Source: UBA7396 sp036172015 | GTDB taxonomy: Bacteria; Patescibacteriota; Gracilibacteria; BD1-5; UBA6164 | Assembly (NCBI GenBank): GCA_036172015.1 | Contig: JAVHSE010000031.1 | Span: 1 to 16,213 of the forward strand | Reading direction: 5' to 3' | Length of the DNA: 16,213 nucleotides | In this document: one piece after another, positions 1 through 10,674 of the stretch | Layout of the letters: every line of letters starts with the position of its first letter | Numbering within the stretch: the stretch's first letter is position 1 | Made by a program: the position numbers and the translations under genes | The notes under the pieces: generated by a model | What the model was told of the DNA's origin: nothing | The model's input: the letters and a program-made list of their open reading frames with translations, nothing else | The model's database searches: none

Positions 1-96
1 AATAATTTAATGTTATTATATGTACTAGAAGAATACTGATTTACCATTGAAAATATTGAAGTAGTTGAGTGAGATAATATAGAAATTAATTCATAA
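1..96 (+). CDS. C-terminal end of an unidentified protein (5' partial)
   Basis: Frame 1 is open from the window edge to a TAA and encodes 31 residues, with two in-frame TGA codons read as glycine (EEYGF and VVEGDN). The tail is acidic and carries no motif I recognise. A strong hairpin with a T-run on this strand begins five bases after the stop, which supports a real gene end. It converges on the minus-strand glycosyltransferase cluster. The product cannot be named from this fragment. Confidence 0.5.
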
Positions 97-100
97 ATCA

Positions 101-128
101 AAAATCTAGGTGAAACCTAGATTTTTTT
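101..128. terminator. Bidirectional intrinsic terminator between convergent genes
   Basis: A perfect 11-bp stem (101-111 with 115-125) closes a 3-base GAA loop. Seven T's end the plus-strand side and a T5 follows on the minus strand, so it can stop transcription both ways. It lies between the plus-strand gene ending at 96 and the minus-strand gene whose TAG (117-119) sits inside the right arm. Confidence 0.85.
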
Positions 129-1283
129 CTTCCTTTTTTGATCATCTTCTTCATAAAATAATACCTTCATCAAAGCTATAAATATAATAATAAAATAAGA
201 AACAAAGTATCGTTCTTGCAAATTTGGAAAAATTATAAATTTAAATATTAATGTGAAAAGTGCACTAAAAAGAAATCACAAATATATATTATTCAGTTTA
301 ATTTTATTTTTCGATGCTGCAAGAAGAGAAATCATTCATAAAATGATATAAAATGGAAAAAATGTAATTGGATTATTTCCTCTCAATCAAAGAAGTAAAG
401 CTATTTTATCTTTTAATATTACCAGAAATTGCTTTGTAGTAACAATCATATCAAAACTACTTGGATACGGAATTGGATGTATAAAAGAATTATAATATAA
501 AGTCCAATAGCCGAAATTATGAAAATAGACATTAATTCACTTATAAAATCAAAGTGCAAAAATACCTGATAAAAAAAATGTTTTATAATTTATTTTATAA
601 TATGAATAAGTAAAAAATTTAAGATAGAATAATAATACTCAAATAAAAATGATATTATCCGTTCTCACTCAAAGAGAAAAAATAAGGACAGCTATTCATC
701 CAATTCATTGTTTTTTTAAGATCAAAAACAATCATAAAAGCAATAACATAGCTCCAAACATATCTGGAGTCGTACTTCTTGCTGCAATAATAATAGGAGA
801 AGAAAAAGTAAGTATATACAAAGGAATAACAAATAGAGGTTGTTTCAGTAATTCTTTCCGAAATATAAAAAATAAAAGAACTGAAAATAAAATATACGAA
901 ACGATAGAAACTGTCAGAATAGCATGAATAATTGATACCCCTATTTTTGATACAACATAAATAGATTGAATATAAACAAATTTTATATTATAAAATGGCA
1001 TAATATCATAAAAAGCAGATGGATTTTTAAAAACATCTTTTCTATATTGATTTGCATTTTTTATGATTTCATATCTTTCATGATCAAGATATTCTCTGAG
1101 CTCTTTATAGGTATCTTTATGAATTTCTTCTATATTTTTATTTTCAATATATTTTACATTTCCAATATATGATACAATATCCCAATCTACCCAAGGATTT
1201 CTAAAAATAAAAATTGAATTCAAAAGAAGAAGGAAAAAGTAAATAATAAATAATCTTATTCATTTTGCATTATTTTTACTCAT
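117..1283 (-). CDS. Multispanning membrane protein, probable GT-C (GT39-like) glycosyltransferase
   Basis: A 388-residue integral membrane protein under TGA = Gly. An N-terminal hydrophobic helix (about residues 9-27) is followed by a first outer loop with acidic residues in NPWVDWD (D33 and D35), the position where GT-C enzymes carry their catalytic acid. Many further hydrophobic segments follow, along with ARSTTPD, GVRTDN and a late QERY motif, all reminiscent of PMT/ArnT-like GT39 proteins that use polyprenyl-phosphate sugars on the outer membrane face. The QERY arginine is a CGA codon. Start: ATG at 1283, 16 bases after the stop of the GtrA-GT2 gene, with no clear Shine-Dalgarno. It is last in the envelope cluster. 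Inference: it transfers sugar from the carrier charged by the upstream enzyme. The GT-C fold is fairly likely; the exact family is uncertain. Confidence 0.65.
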
Positions 1284-1299
1284 ACATTCATATTAATAA

Positions 1300-2448
1300 T
1301 TATTTATATCCATCAAATATCTGATTGAATTTAATATATAAAAGTTCTCCTAGTGTTTTAATACTATCTTTTATTGGATGAAGTCTTGATCAATCAGCAT
1401 TAAACCAAGAAACTGGAACCTCTTTAATACTATATCATCTTATTTTTGCTATAAATAAAATTTCCATGTCAAATCAAAATCTATGAATAGTTTGTGCTGG
1501 AAAAATATTCATAGCACAATTATGTTTAAATACTTTAAATCAACATTGTGTATCTTGAATTCATTTCATAAGAAGTAAACGAATTAATTTATTTCCAAGC
1601 CTCCCTACTATTCTCCTATACCAAGGTTGTTTTCTTCCAATTTCAGAATCTTTCATATACCTTGATCAAATAACGATATCATAAGTATCTAAGTATTTTT
1701 CAAGTTTTGGAAAATTATCAATAGGAGTAGAATTATCGGCATCAATAAATAAAATATATTCTCATAAAGCATGTGAAACTCAATTTTTTATAGAATACCC
1801 CTTCCCTATATTTGCTGGATTTTGAACTATTTTGATATTTTTATTAAATTTGTTTACTATTCAAATAGTATTATCTTTACTTCCATCATTCACCACAATA
1901 ATCTCATACATATCTCATTTGGAAATAAAATAATCTTGTACTTTTTTTAAAGTTTCTGTAATTCTTTTTTCTTCATTATAAGCTGGAATAATAATAGAAT
2001 ATTTCAAAGTAAAATGAGTTTTTAAAGTTGAGTTTTCATGTATAAAAATATCTTTCTTTTTAAAAGTCCATACCTTATTTCAAAAATAATTCCAAAATAG
2101 AACTATACATGAAGTAATAGCTTTAGCAAATAAATAATAAATATTACATATATCAACTAATACATACATAAAAAATAAAGTGAGTGTAAGTCAAATAATG
2201 GAAACCATGAAAAATTTTGCAAATTGAGTTTTATATTTCTTACTTGTATCAGAAAAAGTCCATATTTTATTCAATACAAATCCATTGATAACTGCACATA
2301 AAAATGAAATAATAATGCTTGGATATAAATAAAATCAAAATACATCAACGAGTATATAGAGTGAAAATACATCAACGAGAGTAGATAAAACTCAAACAAA
2401 TGAATATTTTATAAAAACAATATTTTTTGTGATTTTTTGAAAAAACAT
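1300..2448 (-). CDS. GtrA-like membrane domain fused to polyprenyl-phosphate sugar transferase (GT2)
   Basis: A 382-residue protein in two parts. Residues about 10-130 form a four-helix GtrA-like domain (KYSFVGVLST at its start, NYFGNKVWTF at its end). Residues about 150-382 are a GT2 glycosyltransferase like Alg5/DPM1: SIIIPAYNEE, VVNDGSKDNT, the DxD-type metal site IDADNSTP, IGSRY, IQDTQCGFKVF and a late NADGSRLHP. Its expected role is to transfer glucose or mannose from a nucleotide sugar to a lipid phosphate on the inner face, with the membrane part moving or anchoring the product. I followed the frame codon by codon through the junction and found no stop. ATG at 2448 is chosen because the upstream extension to a GTG at 2628 would overlap the previous gene. 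Having GtrA at the N-terminus is the less familiar order; separate genes or a C-terminal GtrA are commoner. Confidence 0.88.
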
Positions 2449-2539
2449 TTTCTCAATTAGAAATATAATAGATTTTTTATGTCGAGAATATATATTTTTT
2501 TCAGCAAAAGTCAAAATAAAATACTTGCGAAAAAGTTTA

Positions 2540-5500
2540 TTACTGAGAATATGGTATTTGATACGGATTCCCTTTTCAATATATTTCTTTTTTATCTGGT
2601 GAAACAATAGCTGGGAGAATAATATCACATTTTCTTATGGTTGATAAAAATGAAATAGTATAATCACAAGGACAAGTATCACACATTACATTTCCAAAAA
2701 TACTTGATCCATTACTTGGATATATACAACTTCAAAGTAATTCTGGATCTACTTTTTTTACTTCACACAATCAAGTAGAATTATTACACTCATATCAAGA
2801 TTTACAAGTATTTACTTCCATATTAGGTGTACAAGGATTATCTATAATAGGACACCCCTCATTTTGAGGATCTCCTGGATTTAATATACATTTATCTTCA
2901 CTATCTGGAACACCATCATCATCGGAATCAATTTTAGTAGGATCAATAATTCAAGGAGTTGTATCAATAGGATTAATATCTGTATTTACTTTTATCACTA
3001 TTTTTGAACTAGCTATATTTCCATATTTGTCAGTAATAGTAACCATGACTTCATAATTTCATAGAACATCAAATATATGTGCTGGATCTTTAGTAGTTGC
3101 TGTTTTTCCATCTCAAAAATCCCATTTATATTTACAATTATCACAATTTTTTATAATACTATCAAAATCAACTTTCAATGGTCAATTTCACATAATTGGA
3201 TCTGCTGTTATCACTACTCATAAATTATTGTCTCATGGTTTTATTTTGGTTTCATCTCAATAACTCACTTCACTATAGGATTGTATACTATTTCCACAAT
3301 TATCATTTACTTTTAATGTAATTTTCCATATTCAAAAACTTTTTAATTTATAATTATCTTTATATTGCCCTTTCTCTTCATAGCTCTCTTTTGTTGTTGT
3401 ATTATAAAATACCCATGTATAATCTTTTATTCATGTATCACATGTCGTTTTTATATCTCAACTAAAATCATATATTCCATCTTTATCTTTCAAATCAGAC
3501 TTCTTACAATTTACACTTCCAGCAACACAAGTCTTATCTAATATATCTATCTTTCATGCTGTAGAATCTTTATTCTTTAAATCAGTGTTGATTTCTTGTA
3601 TCTTTTTATTTATTTTATCTATAGGACTTTTATCATCTATCATTTTTTTTAATTCGTCTATTTTAGATACTATATCTGAATTATTTCCATTCGTATTTTT
3701 TTTAGTTACTTTTATCACTATTTTTGAACTAGCTATATTTCCATATTTGTCAGTAATAGTAACCATGACTTCATAATTTCATAGAACATCAAATATATGT
3801 GCTGGATCTTTAGTAGTTGCTGTTTTTCCATCTCAAAAATCCCATTTATATTTACAATTATCACAATTTTTTATAATACTATCAAAATCAACTTTCAATG
3901 GTCAATTTCACATAATTGGATCTGCTGTTATCACTACTCATAAATTATTGTCTCATGGTTTTATTTTGGTTTCATCTCAATAACTCACTTCACTATAGGA
4001 TTGTATACTATTTCCACAATTATCATTTACTTTTAATGTAATTTTCCATATTCAAAAACTTTTTAATTTATAATTATCTTTATATTGCCCTTTCTCTTCA
4101 TAGCTCTCTTTTGTTGTTGTATTATAAAATACCCATGTATAATCTTTTATTCATGTATCACATGTCGTTTTTATATCTCAACTAAAATCATATATTCCAT
4201 CTTTATCTTTCAAATCAGACTTCTTACAATTTACACTTCCAGCAACACAAGTCTTATCTAATATATCTATCTTTCATGCTGTAGAATCTTTATTCTTTAA
4301 ATCAGTGTTGATTTTATCTAATTGTTTTTTTAGATTGTTATAATTATCATTTACTTTTATAATCACATTCGCTGAAATTTTATTTCCATTTTCATCAGTA
4401 ATAGTAACTATCGTTTCATATACTCAATTATACATAAAAATATTATTTGGATTTTTTAAATTTGACTTATTCCCATCTCAAAAGTTCCAATCATATTTAC
4501 AATTATTACAGTTTTTGACAATAGTATCAAAATTAACTTTTAATGGACCATTTCAAAATATAGGATCTGCTATGATTACTATTCATAAATTATTATCTCA
4601 TGGTTTTACTTTTGTTTTATCTCAATAACTGATTTCATTATAGAGTTGAAGAGTATTTCAACAATTATCATTTACTATCAATTTAACTTGCCATATTCCA
4701 TAACTTTTGAACTGATAATTATCAAGATAGAGTCATGCTTTTGTATACATTTCTTTCGTATTTTTATTATAAAAAACCCATGTATAATCTTTTATTCCTT
4801 TTATACAAGTAGTTTTTACATCTGAACTAAAATCATAAATTCATTTTTGATCATCTAAATTTGATTTTTTACAGTTTCCATCACTTACCTTACAAGTTTT
4901 ATCTAAAATATCTATTCTTCATCCAATCGCAAGATTGATCGTATCAACTGTATTATGAGTTAATGAACATGAATTCATTTTTGCAACTATATAAGACATT
5001 TTTAAAAATTCTTCTTTTGATATATATTTTTTAGGATTCAGATTTCCCTTACTATCAATAGAAACGAGAGCATATTTTTTTAAATTTCCATAAATATCAT
5101 ATTCAGAATATGATAATTCAAGAGCCTTTTTAAAATATCCATAAAAAGTATACACATTCCCATCTGTATTTTTTACTTTCACATCTTTTGATAAATCTGC
5201 TGTTATGGTACCAGCTGATATTTGGTTTATAATAATATTATTATCTTGAATAGTAAAAACTGATGAATTTCTCATAAGTACAGCTAATGCCTCTTCTAAA
5301 GTAATATTATTATTCGTACAAAAAGGTGAATATCAAGATTTGGTAGTTCCGTCTTCACAAATATAAGAATTTCCATATCATTTTACTACCTCTATTTCTT
5401 TTGCTTCGGCTATACAATAAAAATTTTTATTGTTTTGATCTAAATCAAAAAATATATTTTTTCCAGTATATTTCTGAATATATTCTAATGCTGTATTTGG

Positions 5501-5758
5501 TTTAATACATTTTTTACATCAAACCTCCATCACAACTCATACAAATTCATCTCTCGTAAGCAATTTATTTGGATTAAATTTATTATTTTCATCTGGTGAA
5601 ATCATTCCATTATCATATAAAACTTGTAATTCATGCTTATAAGTATAATCACTTTTTATATCAAGAAAAATATCCTCTATTTTTTCATTTATAGCAAATA
5701 GTGGTGAATACAATATCAATAAATAGAATGTGAAAATGATTTTTAAAAAATGTATCAT
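2540..5758 (-). CDS. Large secreted surface protein: SLH-like, PKD repeats, TSP3-type calcium repeat
   Basis: 1072 residues. A signal peptide (about 1-22, ending SPLFA) is followed by an SLH-like segment (FLDI..., FNPNKLLTRDEFV, about 28-75) and further weak SLH-like units up to about residue 280 (NPKKYISKEEFLKM). Three long repeats follow. Each has a PKD-like unit (DYTWVFY ... VNDNCGN) and then a canonical PKD domain with W-D/N-FGDG; the FG glycines are UGA and fall near residues 427, 642 and 882. Repeats two and three are identical over 203 residues; the first is diverged. Paired cysteines recur in each repeat. The C-terminal part has a TSP3-like loop (DSDDDGVPDSEDKC ... NEGCP) and a cysteine-rich tail. 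Start: ATG at 5758, 17 bases after the methyltransferase stop, without a clear Shine-Dalgarno. Likely role: S-layer-like or adhesive surface protein, and a candidate target of the neighbouring sugar transferases, protease and transglutaminase-like protein. Confidence 0.85.
2986..3594. repeat. Downstream copy of a perfect 609-bp direct repeat
   Basis: Base-for-base identical to 3706-4314, at a period of 720 bases (240 codons). It lies wholly inside the surface-protein gene and in frame. It encodes the last of the three PKD repeat units. The match ends at G/T differences at the left and C/T at the right. No synonymous differences have accumulated, so the duplication or a conversion event is recent. 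Confidence 0.97.
3706..4314. repeat. Upstream copy of the perfect 609-bp direct repeat
   Basis: Partner of 2986-3594. The 111 bases between the copies encode a lysine- and asparagine-rich linker with a short helical stretch (KIDELKKMIDDKS). A third, clearly diverged unit follows at about 4330-4920 and encodes the first PKD repeat of the protein. Confidence 0.97.
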
Positions 5759-5775
5759 AATTTTTTATTACAAAA

Positions 5776-6225
5776 TTAAACCAAAGCATACATAACTATT
5801 CCTGCAGCAACAGAAACATTTAATGAATTTTTTTTTCAAACCATTGGTATAATAACATGTTTATGAGAAAAATCCAAAACTTCTTTACTTACTCATAGAA
5901 CTTCATTTCAAACAATGAAACAAACTTTTTCAAAATCAGTATGAATAAGGCTTTTATAATCAATTGCTTCTGGAGTGAGTTCTACAGCAAATATTCTATA
6001 TCCATCTTGTTTTAAGATTGGTAAAATATCCATTATATTTTCATAATATTCCCAATCAATATAATTTTCTGCTCATAAAGCTGTTTTACTTATATCTGAT
6101 CTTGGTGGAGTTGGAGTATGTCATGCAAGAATTATTTTATTAAATCAAGAGCCATCAGCATTTCTAAAAATAGCTCCAACATTTTGCATAGATCGAATAT
6201 TTTCCAAAATAATTATTTTTTCCAT
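5776..6225 (-). CDS. SpoU/TrmH-family RNA 2'-O-methyltransferase
   Basis: A 149-residue SPOUT methyltransferase that uses S-adenosylmethionine to methylate a ribose 2'-OH in tRNA or rRNA. All three family motifs are present: motif 1 NVGAIFRNADGSGF with the catalytic arginine, motif 2 FIVGNEVLGVSKEVL, and motif 3 IPMVGKKNSLNVSVAAG, which forms the knotted cofactor pocket. The length equals the bare catalytic domain, with no N-terminal RNA-binding extension. Several motif glycines are UGA. ATG at 6225 lies one base after the stop of the transglutaminase-like gene, so the two are probably translationally coupled. It is a housekeeping-type gene in an envelope cluster. The modified nucleotide cannot be read from the sequence. 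Confidence 0.9.
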
Positions 6226-6226
6226 T

Positions 6227-7930
6227 TTAATAGTATTTGATATTATAAGCCAAACGATATTCTGATTTTCCATTTTTATCATACCAATGAAAAAATTTAC
6301 TTTTTGCTATATTTACATTACTATCAAATAATATACTTTCTAAATCATTGTCATTTAAAACATAAAAATTCAATCCGGCTATCATATATTTTTTTCCATT
6401 TTCATCATAAAAAACATAATTTTTCACCTCAGAAAAAGACACTTTTTCTTGTAATTTCGAAAGAGTTAATTCATCATCATATTGCAATCATAAATCAAGT
6501 CTATTTTTGATTTTCATCATCAAAGGATATGTTTTGTATTTTTCATAAATATTATACATATTTTTTAATACTATTTTTTTTCTTTCTGATAGATTTCATT
6601 TATATTTATTATCAATAACCAGTCCATCAAATCTATTTATATACATCAATTCATAAGGAATTTTATAATATAAATATTTATAATTACTCTTTTCATCATT
6701 TCAAATAGGATCATCAAAAGTTGGATCATAATAATAATTTCCTATACGAACCCATGCATGTCAAAAATTAGGAAAATCTGTAGTATCAAAAGCAAATCAT
6801 CTTTTTATTTCAACATCATCAATTCCAGCAATTGATAACATATATGAAAATATTTTAGTATAGCCATCACATACTCAAGTTTTATTTTTATAAGTTAAAA
6901 TTCAAGAAAATACTTGTTTATTTCCATCCGAATAATTTTTATAATAAGTAATATTATCAATAACCCGTTTATAAATAACTTGAATTTTGTCTTCATCAGT
7001 AGTTTTATTTTGAATCAAATTCAAAGTAACCTCTCTCATATCTGCTAAAATATAATCATAATTATCTTCAAAATTTCGATTATCATCTAAAATGTTATAC
7101 AAAAACTCAGTTTTATTAGTTATATTTTTGACTATTTTTTCACTTCATAATCGAATTTTTTTAAAATCATTGGAAAAAACATAAGTTCCATCAATATTTT
7201 TTATTACTAATGTTTTTTCTAAACTTATTTTATTTCATGCTAAATCTGATAAATAGAGTCCATCTAATTTATCAAACACGACATAGTAATTATATTTATA
7301 GGTATAATATTCTCCATTAATAAGACTATATGAATCACTATAATCAACCTTATTATTAAATAAATCATAGAGCTCTTTATATGAATATTTTTTTTCTATC
7401 TTATAATCATTGGTAATAATAAATTTTCCTTTATATCTAATAATAATAGCATCATCTAATTTATTTTTTATAAAATATTGATAGTTGTCATTATCGACTT
7501 CAAAATATTTCTTAAATATAAATTTATATGTTCCATTATCTTGAAACTCAAGATTTTCATTGAGGATTAAAGTTTTATATCATATATTTTTTAAATCAGA
7601 AAGAAAAGAAGTGTTAAAAAAAATATTTTCTTCTTTATTTATTTTGATTTTATTCATTTTCAAATTCGTGATTTTTGCTTTATTTAAAGTCAATAAATCA
7701 TATAAAATATTTTTTTTAGTTTCTGATTGAGAAGTAAGAATTATTTGATTGATTTTGAAATCAAATGATTCTAAAAAATGAATAAATAAAGTAGGATCTG
7801 AAAATTTTTTTTGTGATTGTAAATAAAATTTATTATACACAAGATTTAATTCTGTTGTATTGTATCAAAAAACAATATCATGAAATGATAGAAACAGAAA
7901 TAGAATTAATCAAAGAGTTTTTTTTAGCAT
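6227..7930 (-). CDS. Secreted protein with transglutaminase-like (papain-fold) domain
   Basis: 567 residues. An N-terminal signal or anchor helix (MLKKTLGLILFLFLSF, TGA = Gly) leads into a long N-terminal region without recognisable motifs. The transglutaminase-like core carries a full candidate triad: Cys354 in KTGVCDGYTK, His391 in NFGHAWVRIG and Asp402 in YYYDPTFDDP. About 150 further residues follow. In bacteria this fold covers peptidases and amide-transfer enzymes as well as cross-linkers, so the reaction is uncertain. ATG at 7930 lies one base after the stop of the S41 protease gene. Context suggests it acts outside the membrane on surface proteins or wall peptides. Confidence 0.85.
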
Positions 7931-7931
7931 A

Positions 7932-9449
7932 TTATTTTCAAATATTTAATATATAATCAAGCTGAGTATCAATTCAAGATTTAAATTTTTCGATATTTTG
8001 GTCGATTTTTATATCCGGAAAAATTCAAATAGTATCAATTCAAGTCGAAGTTTTTCCAGTATACCATTTCGCAATCGTATATTTAAAACTACTTCCATCT
8101 GAATATGTTTTTATAGTTTGTACTGATCATTTTCCATATGTTTTTTCTCAAATCAATGTAATTTTTGGAAAATAATCTTTCAGTGTTCAAATAAGTATCT
8201 CAGAAGCTGATGCTGTTCAAGAATTTGCTAAAATATATACTTCGTATTCATCTAAAGAAATCCCATCATAACCAAAAGAAGTATATGATATATCTCAAGA
8301 TTTATATTTTACTCTCGCAACAGAAAGTCATTTTTCAATAAATAAACTCAAAATATTCACAGCTTGATCTAAATATCATCCTGGATTATTTCTCAAATCA
8401 ATAATAATTTTTTTGATTTCTGTATGTTTTTTTAATTCTTGTATAGCTTCATTGGTTTGATTAAAAATCTTGTCTCAAAAGATATTCATTTGAATATAAA
8501 AAAATGAATTATTAAGTATTTTATATTCTACATCATTCATGATAATTTTTTCTCTTATCACTTCAAATTTCAATTTTTCTCCTCATCTTGATATTTCTAA
8601 TATAACTTTTGTTCCAGCTGGTCATTTTATCATGGAAACTGCTTCTGTTAGAGTCATATTTTTTGTTATTTGAATATCATTTATTTTATATATAATATCA
8701 CCTGATTTTATTCAAATTTTTTCTGAAGGACTTCATTTTAATGGAGCAATAATTTTTAATTCTCAAGGTATTTCCATATCAACATATGCTCATATTCCTT
8801 CAAATTCTCAAGATAAACTTTCTTGAAAATTTTTATTTTCAGTTGGTGGGAAATAGGTAGTAAATTTATCTTGTGATCATTTCGCTAATCATTCGATAAC
8901 TGAATATATTAATTTATTTTTATCAATATTTATACTTTCGTAATGTTCAGTCAATAAAGTATTATAGACATCTTGAAATATTTTTATTTTTTCAGTATCT
9001 CAAAATATTTGTTCTAATGATTGACTTTTATTAATAACTAAAGTTTGCAGTATGGAATGTACTAAAATAAGGTCTCAATAAGTAGTATTTTTTGATTTTA
9101 AGAGTCATATATTTGATTCATTTACAAAATCATACCCAATTTGTTTTTCAATTATTGAAAAAAATACATACGAATTTAAACTTCATTTTAAATTAATTTT
9201 CAGTCTTTTATTTTCAATAAGATCATAATAAACAAATTTTTGAAGAGTTTCATAATTTATATTTTCTTTTTGTATATCAAGAAATTCAAGATGAATATAT
9301 TTATAACTTTTCGGAGTACTCGTAAGAATATTTTTTCAAATATACTGAAAAATAACTTCTCTAGTTAATTCTTGTGTATTTTCGATAGCAAAAGAACTAT
9401 TCCAAAAAGAAAAACAAAGACAAAGAAATATAAAAATTTTATGTACCAT
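7932..9449 (-). CDS. S41 C-terminal processing peptidase with PDZ domain
   Basis: 505 residues. A signal peptide (about 1-21, ending SSFA) precedes an N-terminal region of about 90 residues that resembles a degenerate SLH unit (LEFLDIQ, YYDLIEN, NLKGSLNSYVFF). A typical CtpA/Prc arrangement follows: the leading helical segment (KLIYSVIEGLAKG ... FTTYFPP), a PDZ domain (FEGIGAYVDM ... GIKSGDIIYKIND) and the S41 core. The catalytic serine is Ser414 in GTASASEI and the lysine is Lys440 in TYGKGSVQ, 26 residues apart; the spacing in E. coli Prc is 25. The glycines in NSG and GKGS are UGA. The family cleaves near protein C-termini in the envelope. A second in-frame ATG at 9455 would add two residues. 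The gene follows the small membrane gene after 12 bases. Confidence 0.92.
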
Positions 9450-9461
9450 AGTCATATAATA

Positions 9462-9728
9462 TTAATGAATAGTAGAATTTGTAGTAGTATCACCAATAGC
9501 TGGATTTCAAAAAATAAGGCTCAATCATCAAAAAGGATACAAAATTCATAAAATAATTAAAAAACACCCAATAAAAATAAGTACCAGATATGTCCCTCCA
9601 TTTCACAGATATCTTTCAGCCCATACAAAATTTCCAGTCCAAGACTTTACCGTTCTTCTGTATTTTAATATCAAATAACCCATTCAAACTAAAAGAACAG
9701 CATAAAATAATTTCACTAAAAAATACAT
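9462..9728 (-). CDS. Small two-helix membrane protein, unknown function
   Basis: 88 residues that open fully only with TGA = Gly. A first hydrophobic helix (about 4-22) is followed by a basic loop (KYRRTVKSW), a second helix rich in Ile, Leu and Phe (about 45-65), and a polar Thr/Asn tail. The basic loop between the helices suggests both ends face outward, by the positive-inside rule. AAAGG lies four bases before ATG at 9728, and the gene begins six bases after the galU stop. I do not recognise a family. Its position between galU and the exported protease suggests an envelope role. Confidence 0.75.
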
Positions 9729-9734
9729 ATGCCT

Positions 9735-10613
9735 TTATTTATCAAATAATCAAACTATTTCTTTTAAATAATTTTGAAAATCATGTTTTAATTCATTATT
9801 TTTCAAAGCATAATGAACCGTAGCTTTTAAAAATCATAATTTACTCCCGGTATCATACCTTGTTCATTTTATTTTTAAACCATAAATATCTTTTTCCCTC
9901 CTCATAAGTTCAAAAGCATCAGCAAGTCTTAATTCGCCATCTTTTCAGATAGGAGCTTTTTCTAAATATTCAAAAATATCTGGAGTGAGTACATATTTCC
10001 CAATAACTCAAAAACGAGATGTTGTTTCATTTGCTGTTGGCTTTTCTAAAAACTTTGAAATAGAAAAAGTATCTCATTCACTTTCTTTTACTTCAATAAT
10101 ACCATAACTACTTACTTCATTATCTCAAACTAAAATAGTTGATATAACTGGATTACTTTTTCTATAAAAAGTTTCTACTAATTGTTTTGCTGCTGAAACT
10201 TCATTATCAATAATATCATCTCAAAATAAAACTAAAAAAGGCTCATCTCATATAAGATTTTTTGTTCTAAGTATAGCTTCTCCATCTCATTTTGGATATG
10301 GTTGCCTGACATAAACAATATTAGCCAAAGTATTCAATCATTTTACGGTTTGTAAATAATCAAATTTTCAAGCTTTATTTAATCTTTCTTCCAGTTCAGG
10401 ATTTGAATCAAAATGATCTTCAATAGCTCTTTTACTTCTTCATGTAACAATAATAATATCAGTACATCCAGCAGAAATAGCTTCTTCAACTAACATTTGC
10501 ATGACTGGTTTATCAATTATAGGAAACATTTCTTTTGGTAATGCTTTGGTAGCAGGTAAAAATCTTGTACCAAATCCAGCTGCTGGAATCACACACTTGG
10601 TTATTTTTTTCAT
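9735..10613 (-). CDS. galU: UTP-glucose-1-phosphate uridylyltransferase
   Basis: 292 residues, the usual GalU length. It converts glucose-1-phosphate and UTP to UDP-glucose. The nucleotide-binding signature AAGFGTRFLPATKALPKEM is at the N-terminus, followed by KPVMQMLVEEA, PYPKGDGEAIL, a central VLFGDDI, FLEKP and the late KGTRYDTGSKLGFL. The KGDG glycine is UGA. ATG at 10613 is the first start after the upstream stop. Being first in the cluster, it probably provides the sugar donor for the GT2 enzyme five genes downstream. Other members of the nucleotidyltransferase family (for example RfbA) lack this combination of motifs, so the assignment is firm. Confidence 0.95.
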
Positions 10614-10632
10614 AAAAAAAGATATAAAATAA

Positions 10633-10638
10633 ATTATA
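10633..10638 (-). promoter_or_regulatory. Possible -10 box for the galU-led cluster
   Basis: A perfect TATAAT on the minus strand lies 19 bases before the galU start, in the 61-base gap after the preceding gene. No convincing -35 box is present at 16-18 bases upstream. In such AT-rich DNA the hexamer could occur by chance. Confidence 0.3.
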
Positions 10639-10674
10639 TTTTAAGTGTAATTAATTTTTCGTTTTTATCAAATT

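Noticed and set aside
649..1172. Plus-strand open frames of 92 and 68 codons
   Set aside because: They are antisense to the multispanning glycosyltransferase-like gene, lack any motif or ribosome binding site, and arise from low-complexity AT sequence.
2449..2628. GTG-started N-terminal extension of the GtrA-GT2 protein
   Set aside because: It would overlap the 3' end of the surface-protein gene by about 90 bases and adds lysine-rich sequence not found in GtrA; ATG at 2448 begins the domain properly.
3585..3776. Plus-strand hydrophobic open frame
   Set aside because: Antisense to the PKD-repeat gene, whose frame is confirmed by WDFGDG motifs; the hydrophobic look is the complement of lysine- and aspartate-rich coding.
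2986..4314. Repeats as a CRISPR array or insertion sequence
   Set aside because: The units are 609 bases, in frame, and encode PKD domains; there are no spacers, terminal inverted repeats or transposase.
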